Shown: positions 26,014-34,836, counted from the stretch's first letter. The stretch: 64,000 nt of DNA from Flavisphingopyxis soli (GCF_007995095.1 NZ_VOPY01000003.1:275567-339566); one strand, 5' to 3'. The notes: generated from the letters alone by a model not told the origin. Program-made: numbers and translations.

Positions 26014-27252
26014 GTGACCCTTCGACGCCACCGCCGCGCGGACAATTCGCACTTATGGCAGACGCGTGCCGCGCTGGTTGTGACCGCATCGGCGGCGCTG
26101 ATGCTGCTTGGATCGTGTACGGTCGAACGCCAGGCGGGCAGTGAGCCGCCGGCTACCGCCCAGCCCGTCCCCACACCGACCAAAGCCGAAGCTGAAACGG
26201 CCAGCGAGGCCGGTATCGCAATCGCTTCAGCCGATCTTTCGCGCCTGTCCGATGCGCGGCTCGATGCTGCGCTGGCGGCATTCCGGATCAGCTGCCCGTC
26301 GCTCGTCAAGCGCAGCGATTCGAGCGGCCTGACGCGTGCGGGCGACTGGGACGATGCCTGCGCGGCCGCGGCGGGAGCGTCGTCTGGACGGACCTTCTTC
26401 ACCGAAAATTTCCGCGCCGTCCGCGTCGGCGACGGCAGCGCCTTTGCGACGGGCTATTTCGAACCGCAGATCGCCGGGCAGCGAAGCAAGGCGCCGGGCT
26501 ACCAGATCCCCGTTTATGGCGTACCGACCGACCTGATTGACGTCGATCTCGGTCAATTCAGCGACACGCTCAAGGGCAAACGCATCCGGGGCCGGGTCGA
26601 GGGCAACAGCCTCGTCCCCTATTACGACCGCGCGGCGATCGAGGCGGGTGCGATAGCAGGGCATGCGCCGGTGATCGGCTATGCCGCCGACGCGGTCGAA
26701 CTGTTCTTCCTCCAGGTCCAGGGATCGGGGCGGTTGCAAGCGCCCGACGGGTCGGTGATCCGGATCGGCTATGCCGGGCAGAACGGGCGCGATTATGTCG
26801 GTATCGGCAAACTCCTCGCCGATCGCGGCGTATTGCCCAGGGACAAGCGATCGATGCAGGGGATCATGGAATATCTCCGTACCGACCCCGCGCGCGGCGC
26901 GGCGGTAATGCGCGAAAACCCCAGCTATATCTTCTTCCAGGAGCTGACCGGTGCCGGTCCGCTCGGTGCGCTCGGGCGGCCCGTCACGCCGCGCGCTACC
27001 GTTGCCGCCGATCCGAAATTCGTTCCGCTCGGTGCGCCCGTGCTGCTCGATCTCGATGCCGATATCGCCGATGGCCTGTGGATCGCGCAAGATACCGGCG
27101 GCGCGATCAAGGGCGCCAACCGCTTCGATACCTTCTGGGGCGCCGGCGCCGAGGCGCGGACAATCGCGGGCGGAATGTCGGGCCATGGCAGCGCGCTGAT
27201 CCTGTTGCCGCGCGCTGCCGCCGAGCGGCTCGCCACCCGTCCAGCGCAATGA
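26014..27252 (+). CDS. mltA: Membrane-bound lytic murein transglycosylase A
   Basis: A 412-aa MltA lipoprotein that cleaves peptidoglycan to anhydro-muropeptides. The signal peptide ends LMLLGSC (lipobox). The segment FRAVRVGDGSAFATGYFEPQ begins the MltA domain. The 3D domain contains ELFFLQVQGSGRL and the C-terminal DTGGAIKGANRFDTFWG with the catalytic Asp region. The start is GTG. It is linked to the Tim44-domain gene upstream and to the Smr gene by an ATGA overlap. Confidence 0.96.
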   Translation: MTLRRHRRADNSHLWQTRAALVVTASAALMLLGSCTVERQAGSEPPATAQPVPTPTKAEAETASEAGIAIASADLSRLSDARLDAALAAFRISCPSLVKRSDSSGLTRAGDWDDACAAAAGASSGRTFFTENFRAVRVGDGSAFATGYFEPQIAGQRSKAPGYQIPVYGVPTDLIDVDLGQFSDTLKGKRIRGRVEGNSLVPYYDRAAIEAGAIAGHAPVIGYAADAVELFFLQVQGSGRLQAPDGSVIRIGYAGQNGRDYVGIGKLLADRGVLPRDKRSMQGIMEYLRTDPARGAAVMRENPSYIFFQELTGAGPLGALGRPVTPRATVAADPKFVPLGAPVLLDLDADIADGLWIAQDTGGAIKGANRFDTFWGAGAEARTIAGGMSGHGSALILLPRAAAERLATRPAQ

Positions 27253-27833
27253 CCCGCAAATCGCGCGATGCCGCGCTCGACGCAGATGGCCGCGCGCTGT
27301 GGAACCGCGTCGCGCGTTCGGTCGATCCGCTGCCGGGACGCCACATCTTTGCCGATCCCGCGCCCGCGCCGCCGCCCACCGCATCGCCCAAGGCCAAGGC
27401 CGGCCCGCGCATCGGCCGCGTGCCGCCGCCCGCTCCCCCTGCGCCGTCCGCCAAGGTTGCGCCGCCCAATGGCGGTCTCGACGGCAGCTGGGAACGGCAG
27501 ATCGCACGCGGGCGGTTGTCAGCCGATGCGACGATCGACCTCCACGGCCTGACGCTCGACCAGGCGTGGCGGCGGCTCGACTTCGCACTCGAAGAGGCAA
27601 ATGCGATCGGCACGCGCGTGGTGCTCGTCGTCACCGGGCGCGGCGCTGCCGATCCCTCGGCGGGGCGCGCATCGGCGGGCGTCATCCGTCCGCGCGGTAT
27701 GATCCGTGCCAAGCTCGAAGACTGGATCGCCGCGTCGCGCCACGCATCGTCGATTGCCTCGATTCGCGGCGCTCACCCGCGCCATGGCGGGGCGGGTGCG
27801 GTGTACCTGATCCTCAGGCGAAGGCGCGGTTGA
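27249..27833 (+). CDS. Smr/MutS2-type nuclease domain protein
   Basis: A 194-aa protein with a Pro/Ala-rich N-terminal half and a C-terminal Smr domain (about 95-190). The Smr motifs are IDLHGLTLDQA, VLVVTGRG and HPRHGGAGAVYLIL, matching LDLHGxxxxEA, TGxG and GxxGxxxV. Smr domains nick DNA or RNA. It overlaps the mltA stop (ATGA), and its 3' end overlaps the convergent dapE gene by 20 bp. The partner nucleic acid is unknown. Confidence 0.94.
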   Translation: MTRKSRDAALDADGRALWNRVARSVDPLPGRHIFADPAPAPPPTASPKAKAGPRIGRVPPPAPPAPSAKVAPPNGGLDGSWERQIARGRLSADATIDLHGLTLDQAWRRLDFALEEANAIGTRVVLVVTGRGAADPSAGRASAGVIRPRGMIRAKLEDWIAASRHASSIASIRGAHPRHGGAGAVYLILRRRRG

Positions 27834-28953
27834 GCATCGCTTCGTAGATATCGGTGAGGTTTTCGAGGTCGGCGACCGCGACCGCCTCGTCGAGCTTGTG
27901 CATCGTCGCGTTGATCAGGCCGAATTCGACCACCGGGCACAAGGCCGAAAGGAAGCGCGCGTCGGACGTGCCGCCGCTGGTCGATGCTTCGGGGCGAACG
28001 CCGGTGACCGATTCGACCGCGTCCTGGACGAGGTTCGACAATTCGCCCGGCGGGGTCAGGAAGGCCTCGCCCGAGACGACTCCCTTGAGCGTGCCGCCGT
28101 GCTTTTCGGCGATGGCGCGCAAGCGGTCCGCAATTTCGGTGCCCGTGTGGAGATCGTTGAAGCGGCACGACAGCCGCGCAGAGGCGGACTTGGGAATGAC
28201 GTTGTGAGCCGGATTACCGACCGCGATATCGGTCGTTTCGATATTGCTCGGCTGGAACCAGTCGGTGCCCTGGTCGAGTTCGATCGCAGCGATCTCGTTG
28301 AGGATCGTCACCAGTTTCGCGATCGGATTGTCGGCGAGGTGCGGATAGGCGACATGGCCCTGCGTGCCGTCGACCCTGATCCACATGTTGACCGATCCGC
28401 GCCGGCCGATCTTCATCGTGTCGCCGAGCCGGTTGACCGAGGTCGGTTCGCCGACGAGGATCATTTCTGGCGTGCAGCTCGCGTCGGCCATGTGCCGCAT
28501 CAGTGCGCGCGTTCCGTGGATCGCCGCGCCTTCCTCGTCCCCCGTGATGATCAGGCTGATCGTGCCGGCATCGGCCGGGACGCGCATGGCGGCGGCGATG
28601 AAGCAGGCGATCGCGCCCTTCATGTCGACCGCGCCGCGCCCGTAGAGCAGGCCGCCGCGGATTTCGGGCGCGAACGCGTCGCTTTCCCAGCCTTCGCCTG
28701 GCGGGACGACGTCGAGATGGCCGGCAAAGGCGAAGTGACGGCCGCCGCTGCCGCGCGTGGCGAGCAGGTTTTCGACCGGGCCGCCGTTTTCGGGATCGGG
28801 GTCGTCGCTGCCATCGATGAAGCGCGTCACGGCAAAGCCCGCCGCTTCGAGCATCGGCGTAATCGCATCGAACACCGCGCCGGTCGCGGGGGTGACGCTT
28901 TTTGCGGCGATGAGGCGGGTGGCGAGGTCGATGGGGTCGGTGCTCTGGGTCAT
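27814..28953 (-). CDS. dapE: Succinyl-diaminopimelate desuccinylase
   Basis: A 379-aa M20-family metallohydrolase of lysine/diaminopimelate synthesis. The zinc ligands appear in FAGHLDVVPPG, YGRGAVDMKG and TGDEEGAA (catalytic Glu pair). The dimerisation domain has GRRGSVNMWIRVDGTQGHVA and the end has TSGGTSDARFL. The ATG of MTQSTDPIDLATRLI is chosen over an upstream in-frame ATG. It is convergent with the Smr gene and monocistronic. Confidence 0.97.
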   Translation of the reverse strand: MTQSTDPIDLATRLIAAKSVTPATGAVFDAITPMLEAAGFAVTRFIDGSDDPDPENGGPVENLLATRGSGGRHFAFAGHLDVVPPGEGWESDAFAPEIRGGLLYGRGAVDMKGAIACFIAAAMRVPADAGTISLIITGDEEGAAIHGTRALMRHMADASCTPEMILVGEPTSVNRLGDTMKIGRRGSVNMWIRVDGTQGHVAYPHLADNPIAKLVTILNEIAAIELDQGTDWFQPSNIETTDIAVGNPAHNVIPKSASARLSCRFNDLHTGTEIADRLRAIAEKHGGTLKGVVSGEAFLTPPGELSNLVQDAVESVTGVRPEASTSGGTSDARFLSALCPVVEFGLINATMHKLDEAVAVADLENLTDIYEAMLNRAFA

Positions 28954-29032
28954 ACTAATCTCGTCAATCTGAGCGCGTCTCGACGCTAAAGACACTGGCG
29001 CCGCGCGTTCGGGCGGACCTATGAGGATATCG

Positions 29033-29053
29033 ACCCTGAAACAAGTTCAGGGT
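29033..29053. repeat. REP-like inverted repeat ACCCTGAA-N5-TTCAGGGT
   Basis: ACCCTGAA (29033-29040) and TTCAGGGT (29046-29053) form a perfect 8-bp hairpin with loop ACAAG, 17 bp before the cupin start. Translated on the minus strand it gives HPELVSG, a peptide I associate with a widespread intergenic repeat of sphingomonads. Only one copy is visible here. Confidence 0.6.
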
Positions 29054-29069
29054 GACGACGAAGAGGGGA

Positions 29070-29540
29070 ATGACCGTGCCCAAGATCGAACTGGACGCTA
29101 TCGAACAGACCAACACGACGGGCTATCCGCCGCCCTTTAACGGGCCGGTGCAGGGACGCTGGCATCGCCGCCTCGCCCCGGCAGCAGGACTCAGCGAAAT
29201 GGGCGCGAGCCACGTCGTGCTCAAGCCCGGCGCCTGGTCCTCGCAGCGCCACTGGCACGAGGGCGAAGACGAGATGGTGATCATGATCGCCGGCGAAGCA
29301 GTGCTGGTCGAGGATACGGGCGAAACGATCATGCGCGCGGGTGACATCGCGGCCTGGGCCAAGGGCGCGCCGAACGGTCATCATCTGATCAACCGGAGCG
29401 ATGCCGACTGCACGTTTGTCGCGATCAGCGCGGGCGACCGCGATGGCGGCGGGAGCTATTCGGACATCGACATGCGCTTCACCAAGGACGGCTATGTCCA
29501 CAATGACGGCACGCCCTATCCGACCAACCGGATCGCCTAG
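29070..29540 (+). CDS. Cupin domain protein
   Basis: A 156-aa single-domain cupin. The metal-binding motif 1 is RHWHEGEDEMVIMIAGE, with two His and a Glu; motif 2 includes APNGHHLINRSDADC. It starts at an ATG after AAGAGGGG, or possibly at the GTG two codons later. RMLC-like cupins bind sugar phosphates, aromatic acids or metals; nothing here fixes the substrate. It is preceded by a REP-like hairpin and convergent with a GST gene 6 bp away. Confidence 0.9.
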   Translation: MTVPKIELDAIEQTNTTGYPPPFNGPVQGRWHRRLAPAAGLSEMGASHVVLKPGAWSSQRHWHEGEDEMVIMIAGEAVLVEDTGETIMRAGDIAAWAKGAPNGHHLINRSDADCTFVAISAGDRDGGGSYSDIDMRFTKDGYVHNDGTPYPTNRIA

Positions 29541-29546
29541 GCGGGA

Positions 29547-30227
29547 TCAGCCTTCGGGCGCGATCTCATACTGGTCGATGACCCATTCCTCTTCCTGCGC
29601 CGATGCGATCCAGTCCTGGACGAAGCGGTGTTCGATGACCGCTTTCATATAGGCAGCGGCAAAGGGCGGAACGGGGATCGAATAGCTGATGAAGCGCGTG
29701 ACGACCGGCGCGAACATGATGTCGACCGCGCCGAACGCGCCGAACAGGAAATCGCCGTCGCCGCCGCCCAGGCCGCCGAAACGCGCGCGCGCCTCGGCCC
29801 AGATCTGGAGGATGCGTGCAACGTCGGCCTGCGCCTCGGGACCGATCTTCGCGTCGGGATAGATGCGGCGGATGTTCATCGTGCATTCGCGGCGCAGCGC
29901 GGCATAGCTCGAATGCATTTCGGCCGCCATCGAGCGCGCCATCGCGCGGGCGTGGACGTCGTCGGGCCAGAAGAGTTTGTTGTCGGTCTTTTCGTTGAGA
30001 TACTCGATGATCGCCAGGCTGTCCCAGATGACGCAATCCTCGCCATCCCACAATATCGGCACCTTGCCGCCGCCGGGCGCGAACTCGTTGCCTTCGCGGC
30101 GCCGGTCCCATTCGTCCGAATACAACGGCACGACGACCTCTTCGAATGGCAGGCCGGATTGCTTGCACGCCAGCCAGCCGCGCATCGACCAGCTCGAATA
30201 GGCCTTGTTGCCGATAAACAGTTTCAT
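29547..30227 (-). CDS. Glutathione S-transferase family protein
   Basis: A 226-aa GST. The thioredoxin-like N-terminal domain begins KLFIGNKAYSSWSMRGWLA, with the catalytic Ser in the SSWSMRGW region and the GGGKVPILWDG cis-Pro loop. VIWDSLAIIEYLNEK is the glutathione-binding segment. The helical C-terminal domain follows. It is the last gene after engB, about 50 bp away. Glutathione is made by gshA at 49.5 kb. The electrophile substrate is unknown. Confidence 0.94.
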   Translation of the reverse strand: MKLFIGNKAYSSWSMRGWLACKQSGLPFEEVVVPLYSDEWDRRREGNEFAPGGGKVPILWDGEDCVIWDSLAIIEYLNEKTDNKLFWPDDVHARAMARSMAAEMHSSYAALRRECTMNIRRIYPDAKIGPEAQADVARILQIWAEARARFGGLGGGDGDFLFGAFGAVDIMFAPVVTRFISYSIPVPPFAAAYMKAVIEHRFVQDWIASAQEEEWVIDQYEIAPEG

Positions 30228-30276
30228 CGTATCATCTCATCCTGTTTCCGCTCGGGCGCGAGCGCAAGGGGGCGAT

Positions 30277-30924
30277 CTAGCTTTCGAAGGCGTCGAGGAC
30301 GACCGCGCGCAGCTCGGCGATGCCCATGCCCTTTTCGCTCGAGGTGACGAGGATCTCTGGATGCGCGGCGGGGTGCTTGCGCGCCTCGGCCTCGGTCCGC
30401 GCCTGGACTTCGGCGAGCGCGCTCGCCTTGATCTTGTCGGCCTTGGTGATGACGAGACGATAGCCGACCGCCGCCTCGTCGAGCATCGTCATCACTTCGC
30501 GGTCGATATCCTTGATCCCGTGACGCGCGTCGATCAGCACCAGCGAGCGTTTGAGCACCGCGCGGCCGCGCAGATAGTCGTTGATCAGGAAACGCCATTT
30601 CTTGACGACATCCTTGGGCGCCTTGGCAAAGCCGTAGCCGGGCATGTCGACGAGGCGGCACGAGACCGGATCGCCGATGTCGAAGAAGTTCAATTCCTGC
30701 GTGCGTCCCGGCGTGACCGAGGTGCGCGCGAGCGACTTGCGCCCGGTCAGCGCGTTGAGCAGCGACGACTTGCCGACGTTGGAGCGGCCGGCAAAGGCGA
30801 CCTCGGGGACGGTCGGTTCGGGCAGGAACTCGAGCTTGGGCGCCGAGAGCAGGAATGCCATCGGCCCCGCGAACAGCTTGCGCGCGCGCTCGATCAGGTC
30901 GGCCTGGGCTTCTTCCTCGGTCAC
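30277..30924 (-). CDS. engB: Ribosome-biogenesis GTPase EngB/YsxC
   Basis: A 215-aa TRAFAC GTPase required for large-subunit assembly. G1 is AGRSNVGKSSLLNAL, G3 is DMPGYGFA, G4 is ITKADK and switch I lies in the segment VTPGRTQELNFF. The start is GTG at 30924, overlapping the yidC stop as GTGA. The gene is the last of the rpmH-rnpA-yidD-yidC-engB cluster, an order conserved in alphaproteobacteria. Confidence 0.96.
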   Translation of the reverse strand: MTEEEAQADLIERARKLFAGPMAFLLSAPKLEFLPEPTVPEVAFAGRSNVGKSSLLNALTGRKSLARTSVTPGRTQELNFFDIGDPVSCRLVDMPGYGFAKAPKDVVKKWRFLINDYLRGRAVLKRSLVLIDARHGIKDIDREVMTMLDEAAVGYRLVITKADKIKASALAEVQARTEAEARKHPAAHPEILVTSSEKGMGIAELRAVVLDAFES

Positions 30925-32639
30925 TTCGCGTCTGCGGTCTTGGGTTCCGCCTTCAGCCCCGGATAGCGGCTGTAGAGGAACTTCTGCTGCGCGATCGTGA
31001 GCACGTTCGAGGTGATCCAGTAGAGCAGCAGCCCGGCCGCGAACGGCGCCATGACGAACATCAGGACCCACGGCATGAAGCCGAAAATCTGTTTCTGGAC
31101 GTCGTCCATCGGCTGCGGGTTGAGGCGGAACTGGAGCCACATCGAGGCGCCAAGCAGGATCGCGAGGACGCCGATGCCGAGGAAGCCCGGCACCTGATAC
31201 GGCAGCAGGCCGAACAGGTTGAGGACGTGCAAGGGATCGGGCGCGCTCAGATCCTTGAGCCAGCCGAAGAACGGCTGGTGGCGCATCTCGATCGTCAGCA
31301 TCAACACCTTGTAGAGCGCATAGAAGACGGGAATCTGCAGGAAGATCGGCAGGCAGCCGGCCATCGGATTGACCTTTTCGCGCTTGTAGAGCTCCATGAT
31401 CTCCTGCTGCATGCGCGGCTTGTCGTCCTTGTGCTTGTCCTGGATCGCCTTCATCTTGGGCTGGACGACGCGCATTTGCGCCATCGAGCGAAAGCCCTTC
31501 TGGGCGATCGGGAACATCAGCCCGCGGATGATGAAGGTCAGCGCGATGATCGCGACGCCGAAATTGCCGAACAGTTTGAACAGCCAGTCGAGCAGGTAGA
31601 AAATCGGCTTTTCGAACCAGCGGAACCAGCCCCAGTCGATCGCCCGGTCGAACTTGACGATGCCGCTGTCGGCATAATCTTCGAGCAGCGAGGTTTCCTT
31701 GGCGCCGGCAAAGATGCGGCTCGTCGTGGTCAGCGACTTGCCCGGTGCGAGCACTTCCTGCTTGGCCGCCCAGTTGGCCTGGAACAGGTCGCCCTTGGCA
31801 GCGCGCAGCGTTGCATCGACGCGCGTCTTCTGATCGGGAATGACCGCGCTCAGCCAGTATTTGTCGGTAAAGCCGACCCAGCCGCCGGTCGTTGCACGCG
31901 TTTCGGGCGTGCCCATCTGTTCGGCCAGGTCCTTGTAGTTCCATTTGTAATCGGCGGCATCGTCGATGACACCCATCGGTCCCGAATGATTGGTCCAGGT
32001 CGATTTGTCGGTCGGTGCGCCGATCCGGTTGACCAGCGCATAGGGCGCAACCCCGACCGAGGACGTGCCCCGGTTGGTCACGGTCTGCTTGGCGCTGATC
32101 ATGTAGTTCTTGTCGATCGACAGCTCGATCGTGAAGGTCTGCCCCTGGTCGTTGTCGTGGAACAGCGTGACCGGCGTTTCGGGCGTCAGCTTGGCGCCGC
32201 TCGCTTTCCACACGGTGTTGGTGTCGGGTGCGTTGAGCCCCTGTCCGGTCCAGCCGAGGCCGGCATAATAGGCGTTCTTGGTCCCGGCAGGCGAGAACAG
32301 GTGGATCGGCGGCGAATCGGGCGCGATGGTTTCCTTGTACCCGGTCAGGACCACGTCATCGATGCGCGCGCCCTTGAGGTTGATCGAGCCGGTCATGCGC
32401 GGCGTCTGGATCGGGATGCGCGGCGTTTCGGCGATGACCACGGCGCGATCGCGGATCGCCTTCGGGCTGTCGGCGGCGGGATCGGCTTCGGGCGCAGGCA
32501 GGGCGGTCTGCTTGCCGCCCGAAATCTGCGTCGATGGCGGGGTCGCAGTGGGGAAGAAATGGTTGGCGACGTACGGCCAGCCGAGCAGAATCAGGCCGGC
32601 GAAAACCACCGCCAGCACCATGTTGCGTTTGTCATCCAC
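30921..32639 (-). CDS. yidC: Membrane protein insertase YidC
   Basis: A 572-aa YidC/Oxa1 insertase that places proteins into the inner membrane, with or without SecYEG. The first helix is NMVLAVVFAGLILLGWPYV. A large periplasmic beta-domain spans about 60-345. The conserved five-helix core contains FPIAQKGFRSMAQMRVVQPK, PMAGCLPIFLQIPVFYALY and FMPWVLMFVMAPFAAGLLLY. The start is taken as the GTG before DDKRNMV, with GGGAA upstream. It is flanked by yidD and engB. Confidence 0.96.
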   Translation of the reverse strand: MDDKRNMVLAVVFAGLILLGWPYVANHFFPTATPPSTQISGGKQTALPAPEADPAADSPKAIRDRAVVIAETPRIPIQTPRMTGSINLKGARIDDVVLTGYKETIAPDSPPIHLFSPAGTKNAYYAGLGWTGQGLNAPDTNTVWKASGAKLTPETPVTLFHDNDQGQTFTIELSIDKNYMISAKQTVTNRGTSSVGVAPYALVNRIGAPTDKSTWTNHSGPMGVIDDAADYKWNYKDLAEQMGTPETRATTGGWVGFTDKYWLSAVIPDQKTRVDATLRAAKGDLFQANWAAKQEVLAPGKSLTTTSRIFAGAKETSLLEDYADSGIVKFDRAIDWGWFRWFEKPIFYLLDWLFKLFGNFGVAIIALTFIIRGLMFPIAQKGFRSMAQMRVVQPKMKAIQDKHKDDKPRMQQEIMELYKREKVNPMAGCLPIFLQIPVFYALYKVLMLTIEMRHQPFFGWLKDLSAPDPLHVLNLFGLLPYQVPGFLGIGVLAILLGASMWLQFRLNPQPMDDVQKQIFGFMPWVLMFVMAPFAAGLLLYWITSNVLTIAQQKFLYSRYPGLKAEPKTADAK

Positions 32640-32685
32640 CGTTGAAAGTTCCCGTTTGTCTGCGTGAAGAGGAGGTCGGAGCGCG

Positions 32686-32895
32686 TCAGGGCACCGGATC
32701 GTATCCGTGCCCACCCCATGGATGGCAGCGCATTAGCCGTTTTGCCGCGATCCAGCCACCCTTGATCGCACCATGGCGTTCGAGCGCTTGTATGGCATAT
32801 TCCGAACAGCTCGGCGCATAGCGGCAGCTGGGCGGCAGGATACGCGACGGACCGAGCTGCCAGCCGCGCGCGATGAGGATGAGGAGGCGCTTCAT
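32686..32895 (-). CDS. yidD: Membrane protein insertion efficiency factor YidD
   Basis: A 69-aa YidD with the three conserved cysteines in PPSCRYAPSCSEYAIQALE and near CHPWGGHGYDPVP. The N-terminal helix binds the inner membrane. It assists YidC in insertion. It overlaps the rnpA stop by 4 bp and sits 46 bp before yidC, as in most Gram-negatives. Confidence 0.97.
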   Translation of the reverse strand: MKRLLILIARGWQLGPSRILPPSCRYAPSCSEYAIQALERHGAIKGGWIAAKRLMRCHPWGGHGYDPVP

Positions 32896-33338
32896 CGCGG
32901 CCCCTTCGCCTTGGCGATCGCCTTGACGAGGTCGGTGCGCAGATGCGCGAAATCGCGCGTCAGCGCGTCCTTGCGCCCGATCAGAACGTGATCGGCGCCG
33001 GCGATGCCGTGGTCGGGAAGGACGTCGCGGGCGAGCGCGCGAAAGCGGCGCTTGATCCGGTTGCGCACGACCGCGTTGCCGACCTTCTTGGTCACGGTGA
33101 TGCCGATGCCGATCGCCGGGTCATCGTCGCGGCGGTCATGGATGAGCAGGACGAAGGCGGGACCGTGCGCGCGCTTGCCGCGATTGGCGGCGAGAAATTC
33201 GCGCCGGACGTGGAGCTTTCGAACCGAGGGCTTGTCCCCATCGGACGACACGGCGACCGATTCGGGACCAGACGCACGAACCCCGCCGCTTCGATTGCGA
33301 AGGGCGGGGGTCGGGGATGCCGATTCGGTTTCGGCCAT
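32892..33338 (-). CDS. rnpA: Ribonuclease P protein component
   Basis: A protein of about 148 aa from the ATG of MAETESASPT. The RnpA domain begins near RKLHVRREFLAANRGK and carries the RNR motif VRNRIKRRFRAL. It assists RNase P RNA in 5' maturation of tRNA. The N-terminal 38 residues are longer than usual (family about 115-125 aa) and low in complexity. The true start may be a GTG (VSSDGDKPS or VRKLH) inside. It sits 36 bp after rpmH, in the standard order. Confidence 0.9.
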   Translation of the reverse strand: MAETESASPTPALRNRSGGVRASGPESVAVSSDGDKPSVRKLHVRREFLAANRGKRAHGPAFVLLIHDRRDDDPAIGIGITVTKKVGNAVVRNRIKRRFRALARDVLPDHGIAGADHVLIGRKDALTRDFAHLRTDLVKAIAKAKGPR

Positions 33339-33373
33339 GGCTGAAGTCGCGCCCGGGTGGGGGCGCGGCGGCG

Positions 33374-33508
33374 TTAGGCCGAAAGCTTCTTGCGGCCGCG
33401 GGCGCGGCGGGCACGCAGGATGTTGCGGCCGCCCGGAGTCGCCTTGCGGGCGAAAAACCCGTGGCGCCGTGCGCGGACGAGGTTGCTTGGCTGGAAGGTG
33501 CGCTTCAT
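33374..33508 (-). CDS. rpmH: 50S ribosomal protein L34
   Basis: A 44-aa basic ribosomal protein with the standard sequence [18 protein letters not shown] and the ending GRKKLSA. It is the first gene of the rpmH-rnpA-yidD-yidC-engB transcript. Its own promoter (33582-33610) and a terminator-like leader hairpin (33541-33567) lie upstream. In many bacteria L34/RnpA expression is coupled to growth rate; the leader suggests control by attenuation. Confidence 0.98.
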   Translation of the reverse strand: MKRTFQPSNLVRARRHGFFARKATPGGRNILRARRARGRKKLSA

Positions 33509-33540
33509 CGCTGATATCCCGAATATGAACTGGTTCGAAT

Positions 33541-33567
33541 AAAAAGGGCCGCCATCGCTGGGCGGCC
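33541..33567 (-). terminator. Terminator-like hairpin in the rpmH leader (possible attenuator)
   Basis: On the minus strand GGCCGCC (33567-33561) pairs with GGCGGCC (33553-33547) over 7 bp with a 7-nt loop; C and five T residues follow (33546-33541). It lies between the predicted rpmH promoter and the rpmH ATG, so it is either the terminator of the upstream gene or a leader attenuator. Confidence 0.65.
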
Positions 33568-33581
33568 GCCGTATGGCAGGC

Positions 33582-33610
33582 CCGATAGGCCAAGGGGCCC
33601 GGCATGTCAA
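33582..33610 (-). promoter_or_regulatory. Sigma-70-like promoter of rpmH
   Basis: Minus-strand TTGACA (33610-33605) and TATCGG (33587-33582) are separated by 17 bp and overlap the stop of the PGPGW-protein gene. The start would be near 33575, giving a leader of about 66 nt with the hairpin at 33567-33541. The layout closely parallels that of rpsT. Confidence 0.65.
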
Positions 33611-33963
33611 TCATCGCGGGGGCGATTTTCGGGCGGTTTCCTGATCCCGCGCCACAAGGAAACGAGGCCTTCGCGCCACGGCGGCGGCGGCGGCATCGCG
33701 CGATGGCGCGGCCGGCGCAGCGCCCAGTCGGTCCAGCGGCCGTAATCGGGATAGCGGCGGCGCAGGCGCAGGTAAATGCGCTTGCTCCACGTTGCGTTCT
33801 TGAGGACCAGCGCAAGGCCGATCGGGAACAGGACGAGAAAGCCCGGGCCGGGCAGCGGGCCGATCACGACCCCGCCGATCATCAGCAACACGCCGGTCGC
33901 AACGAGAATGCCGCGCGTAACCGGGTGTTTCCACAGCAAGGTCTTGGGCGGTTCGTCCATCAT
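33607..33963 (-). CDS. PGPGW-type small transmembrane protein
   Basis: A 118-aa protein with two hydrophobic helices ([20 protein letters not shown] and [14 protein letters not shown]) joined by GPLPGPGF, the pattern that names this family of putative transmembrane proteins. The tail is Arg/Pro-rich and cytoplasmic by the positive-inside rule. The first two codons are both ATG. Function is unknown. Its stop codon lies inside the predicted rpmH promoter. Confidence 0.85.
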   Translation of the reverse strand: MMDEPPKTLLWKHPVTRGILVATGVLLMIGGVVIGPLPGPGFLVLFPIGLALVLKNATWSKRIYLRLRRRYPDYGRWTDWALRRPRHRAMPPPPPWREGLVSLWRGIRKPPENRPRDD

Positions 33964-34025
33964 GGCAATATGGGGAAACTGTATTGCCGCTGCAAGACGG
34001 CCCGCGCTATTTGCTTTGTTGGAGG

Positions 34026-34733
34026 TCAGTTGAGCAGGTGCAGCGCGGCCATGTCAGCGCGACCGAGATAGCGCGCCTGTTCGAACGGCACGCTGTTGGT
34101 CATCGCGTAGAAGGTCTTCGCCTCGAGCGCGCTCATCCCGACATCGCGATAGAAAGCGAGGAAGGGCTGATGCTCGGGCGCGTCGGCGGCGTAATCGGTT
34201 GCCTCGCGGCCGGTTTCGTCTTCCCAGCTATGGACCGCGAACTCCGAACCTTCGTCGGCGCTGCGGTGCGCGCCCGCGAGCCACAGCTCGACGCCGCCCG
34301 AACGGACCGATCCGCCGGCGGGGACGTGCGTATCGATGCCCGCCTTGCGGACCATGCGCGCGAGGACGAGGTTGGCGTCGCTGTCATAGGTGCCGGGCAG
34401 GTCGATGAGATCGAGCGTGTGGATGCCCGGATAGGCCTTCATCATCGCGGCGAACTGACGCGGGGTCGGCGTGTCGACGATGCCCGCCATCGCGGCACGA
34501 TCGGGCGCGGTGACATAAAACGGGCCGAAGCGGGCGAGGTAGTTGCCCGGAACGGACGCGAATTCGGGTGCGGTCGCTGCGGGGACGGTCTCCCACGTCG
34601 TTTCGACGGTGACGGTAACGCCGTTTTCGACATAGATTTCGACGGTGGTATCGGCGCCGGCGGGCGCGGCGAAGAGCAGCGCCAGCGTCGCGACGCTGCC
34701 GATGATCGTTGAAAACTGAGGACGTAAGGCCAT
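34026..34733 (-). CDS. Secreted protein, possibly with a ClpP/crotonase-like fold
   Basis: A 235-aa exported protein. A signal peptide (SVATLALLFAAPAGA) likely ends near residue 27. A beta-rich N-terminal part follows. Residues about 110-165 (LIDLPGTYDSDANLVLARMV, then KAGIDTHVPAGGSVRSGGVE) resemble periplasmic ClpP/crotonase-like proteins. There, helices bearing IAR-like segments are followed by VPAGG and a serine. The catalytic Ser would be that of VRSGG, but a His/Asp partner is not obvious. The assignment of fold is tentative. The gene is alone, with no clear partner. Confidence 0.72.
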   Translation of the reverse strand: MALRPQFSTIIGSVATLALLFAAPAGADTTVEIYVENGVTVTVETTWETVPAATAPEFASVPGNYLARFGPFYVTAPDRAAMAGIVDTPTPRQFAAMMKAYPGIHTLDLIDLPGTYDSDANLVLARMVRKAGIDTHVPAGGSVRSGGVELWLAGAHRSADEGSEFAVHSWEDETGREATDYAADAPEHQPFLAFYRDVGMSALEAKTFYAMTNSVPFEQARYLGRADMAALHLLN

Positions 34734-34836
34734 GCGATGCCGATCGTTCCGGAAGATACCGGTACGGTCTTGCGCGTCGCCGCCTTTCGCAGCGGTGTTC
34801 GGATGCAGTTAGGGAATCGTTTACCTTGTCTGGGGT

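Noticed and set aside
30277..32211. One long frame covering engB and the opposite frame of yidC
   Set aside because: Only the 3' third is EngB; the upstream part is an out-of-frame reading of yidC. The GTG at 30924 overlapping the yidC stop is the better start.
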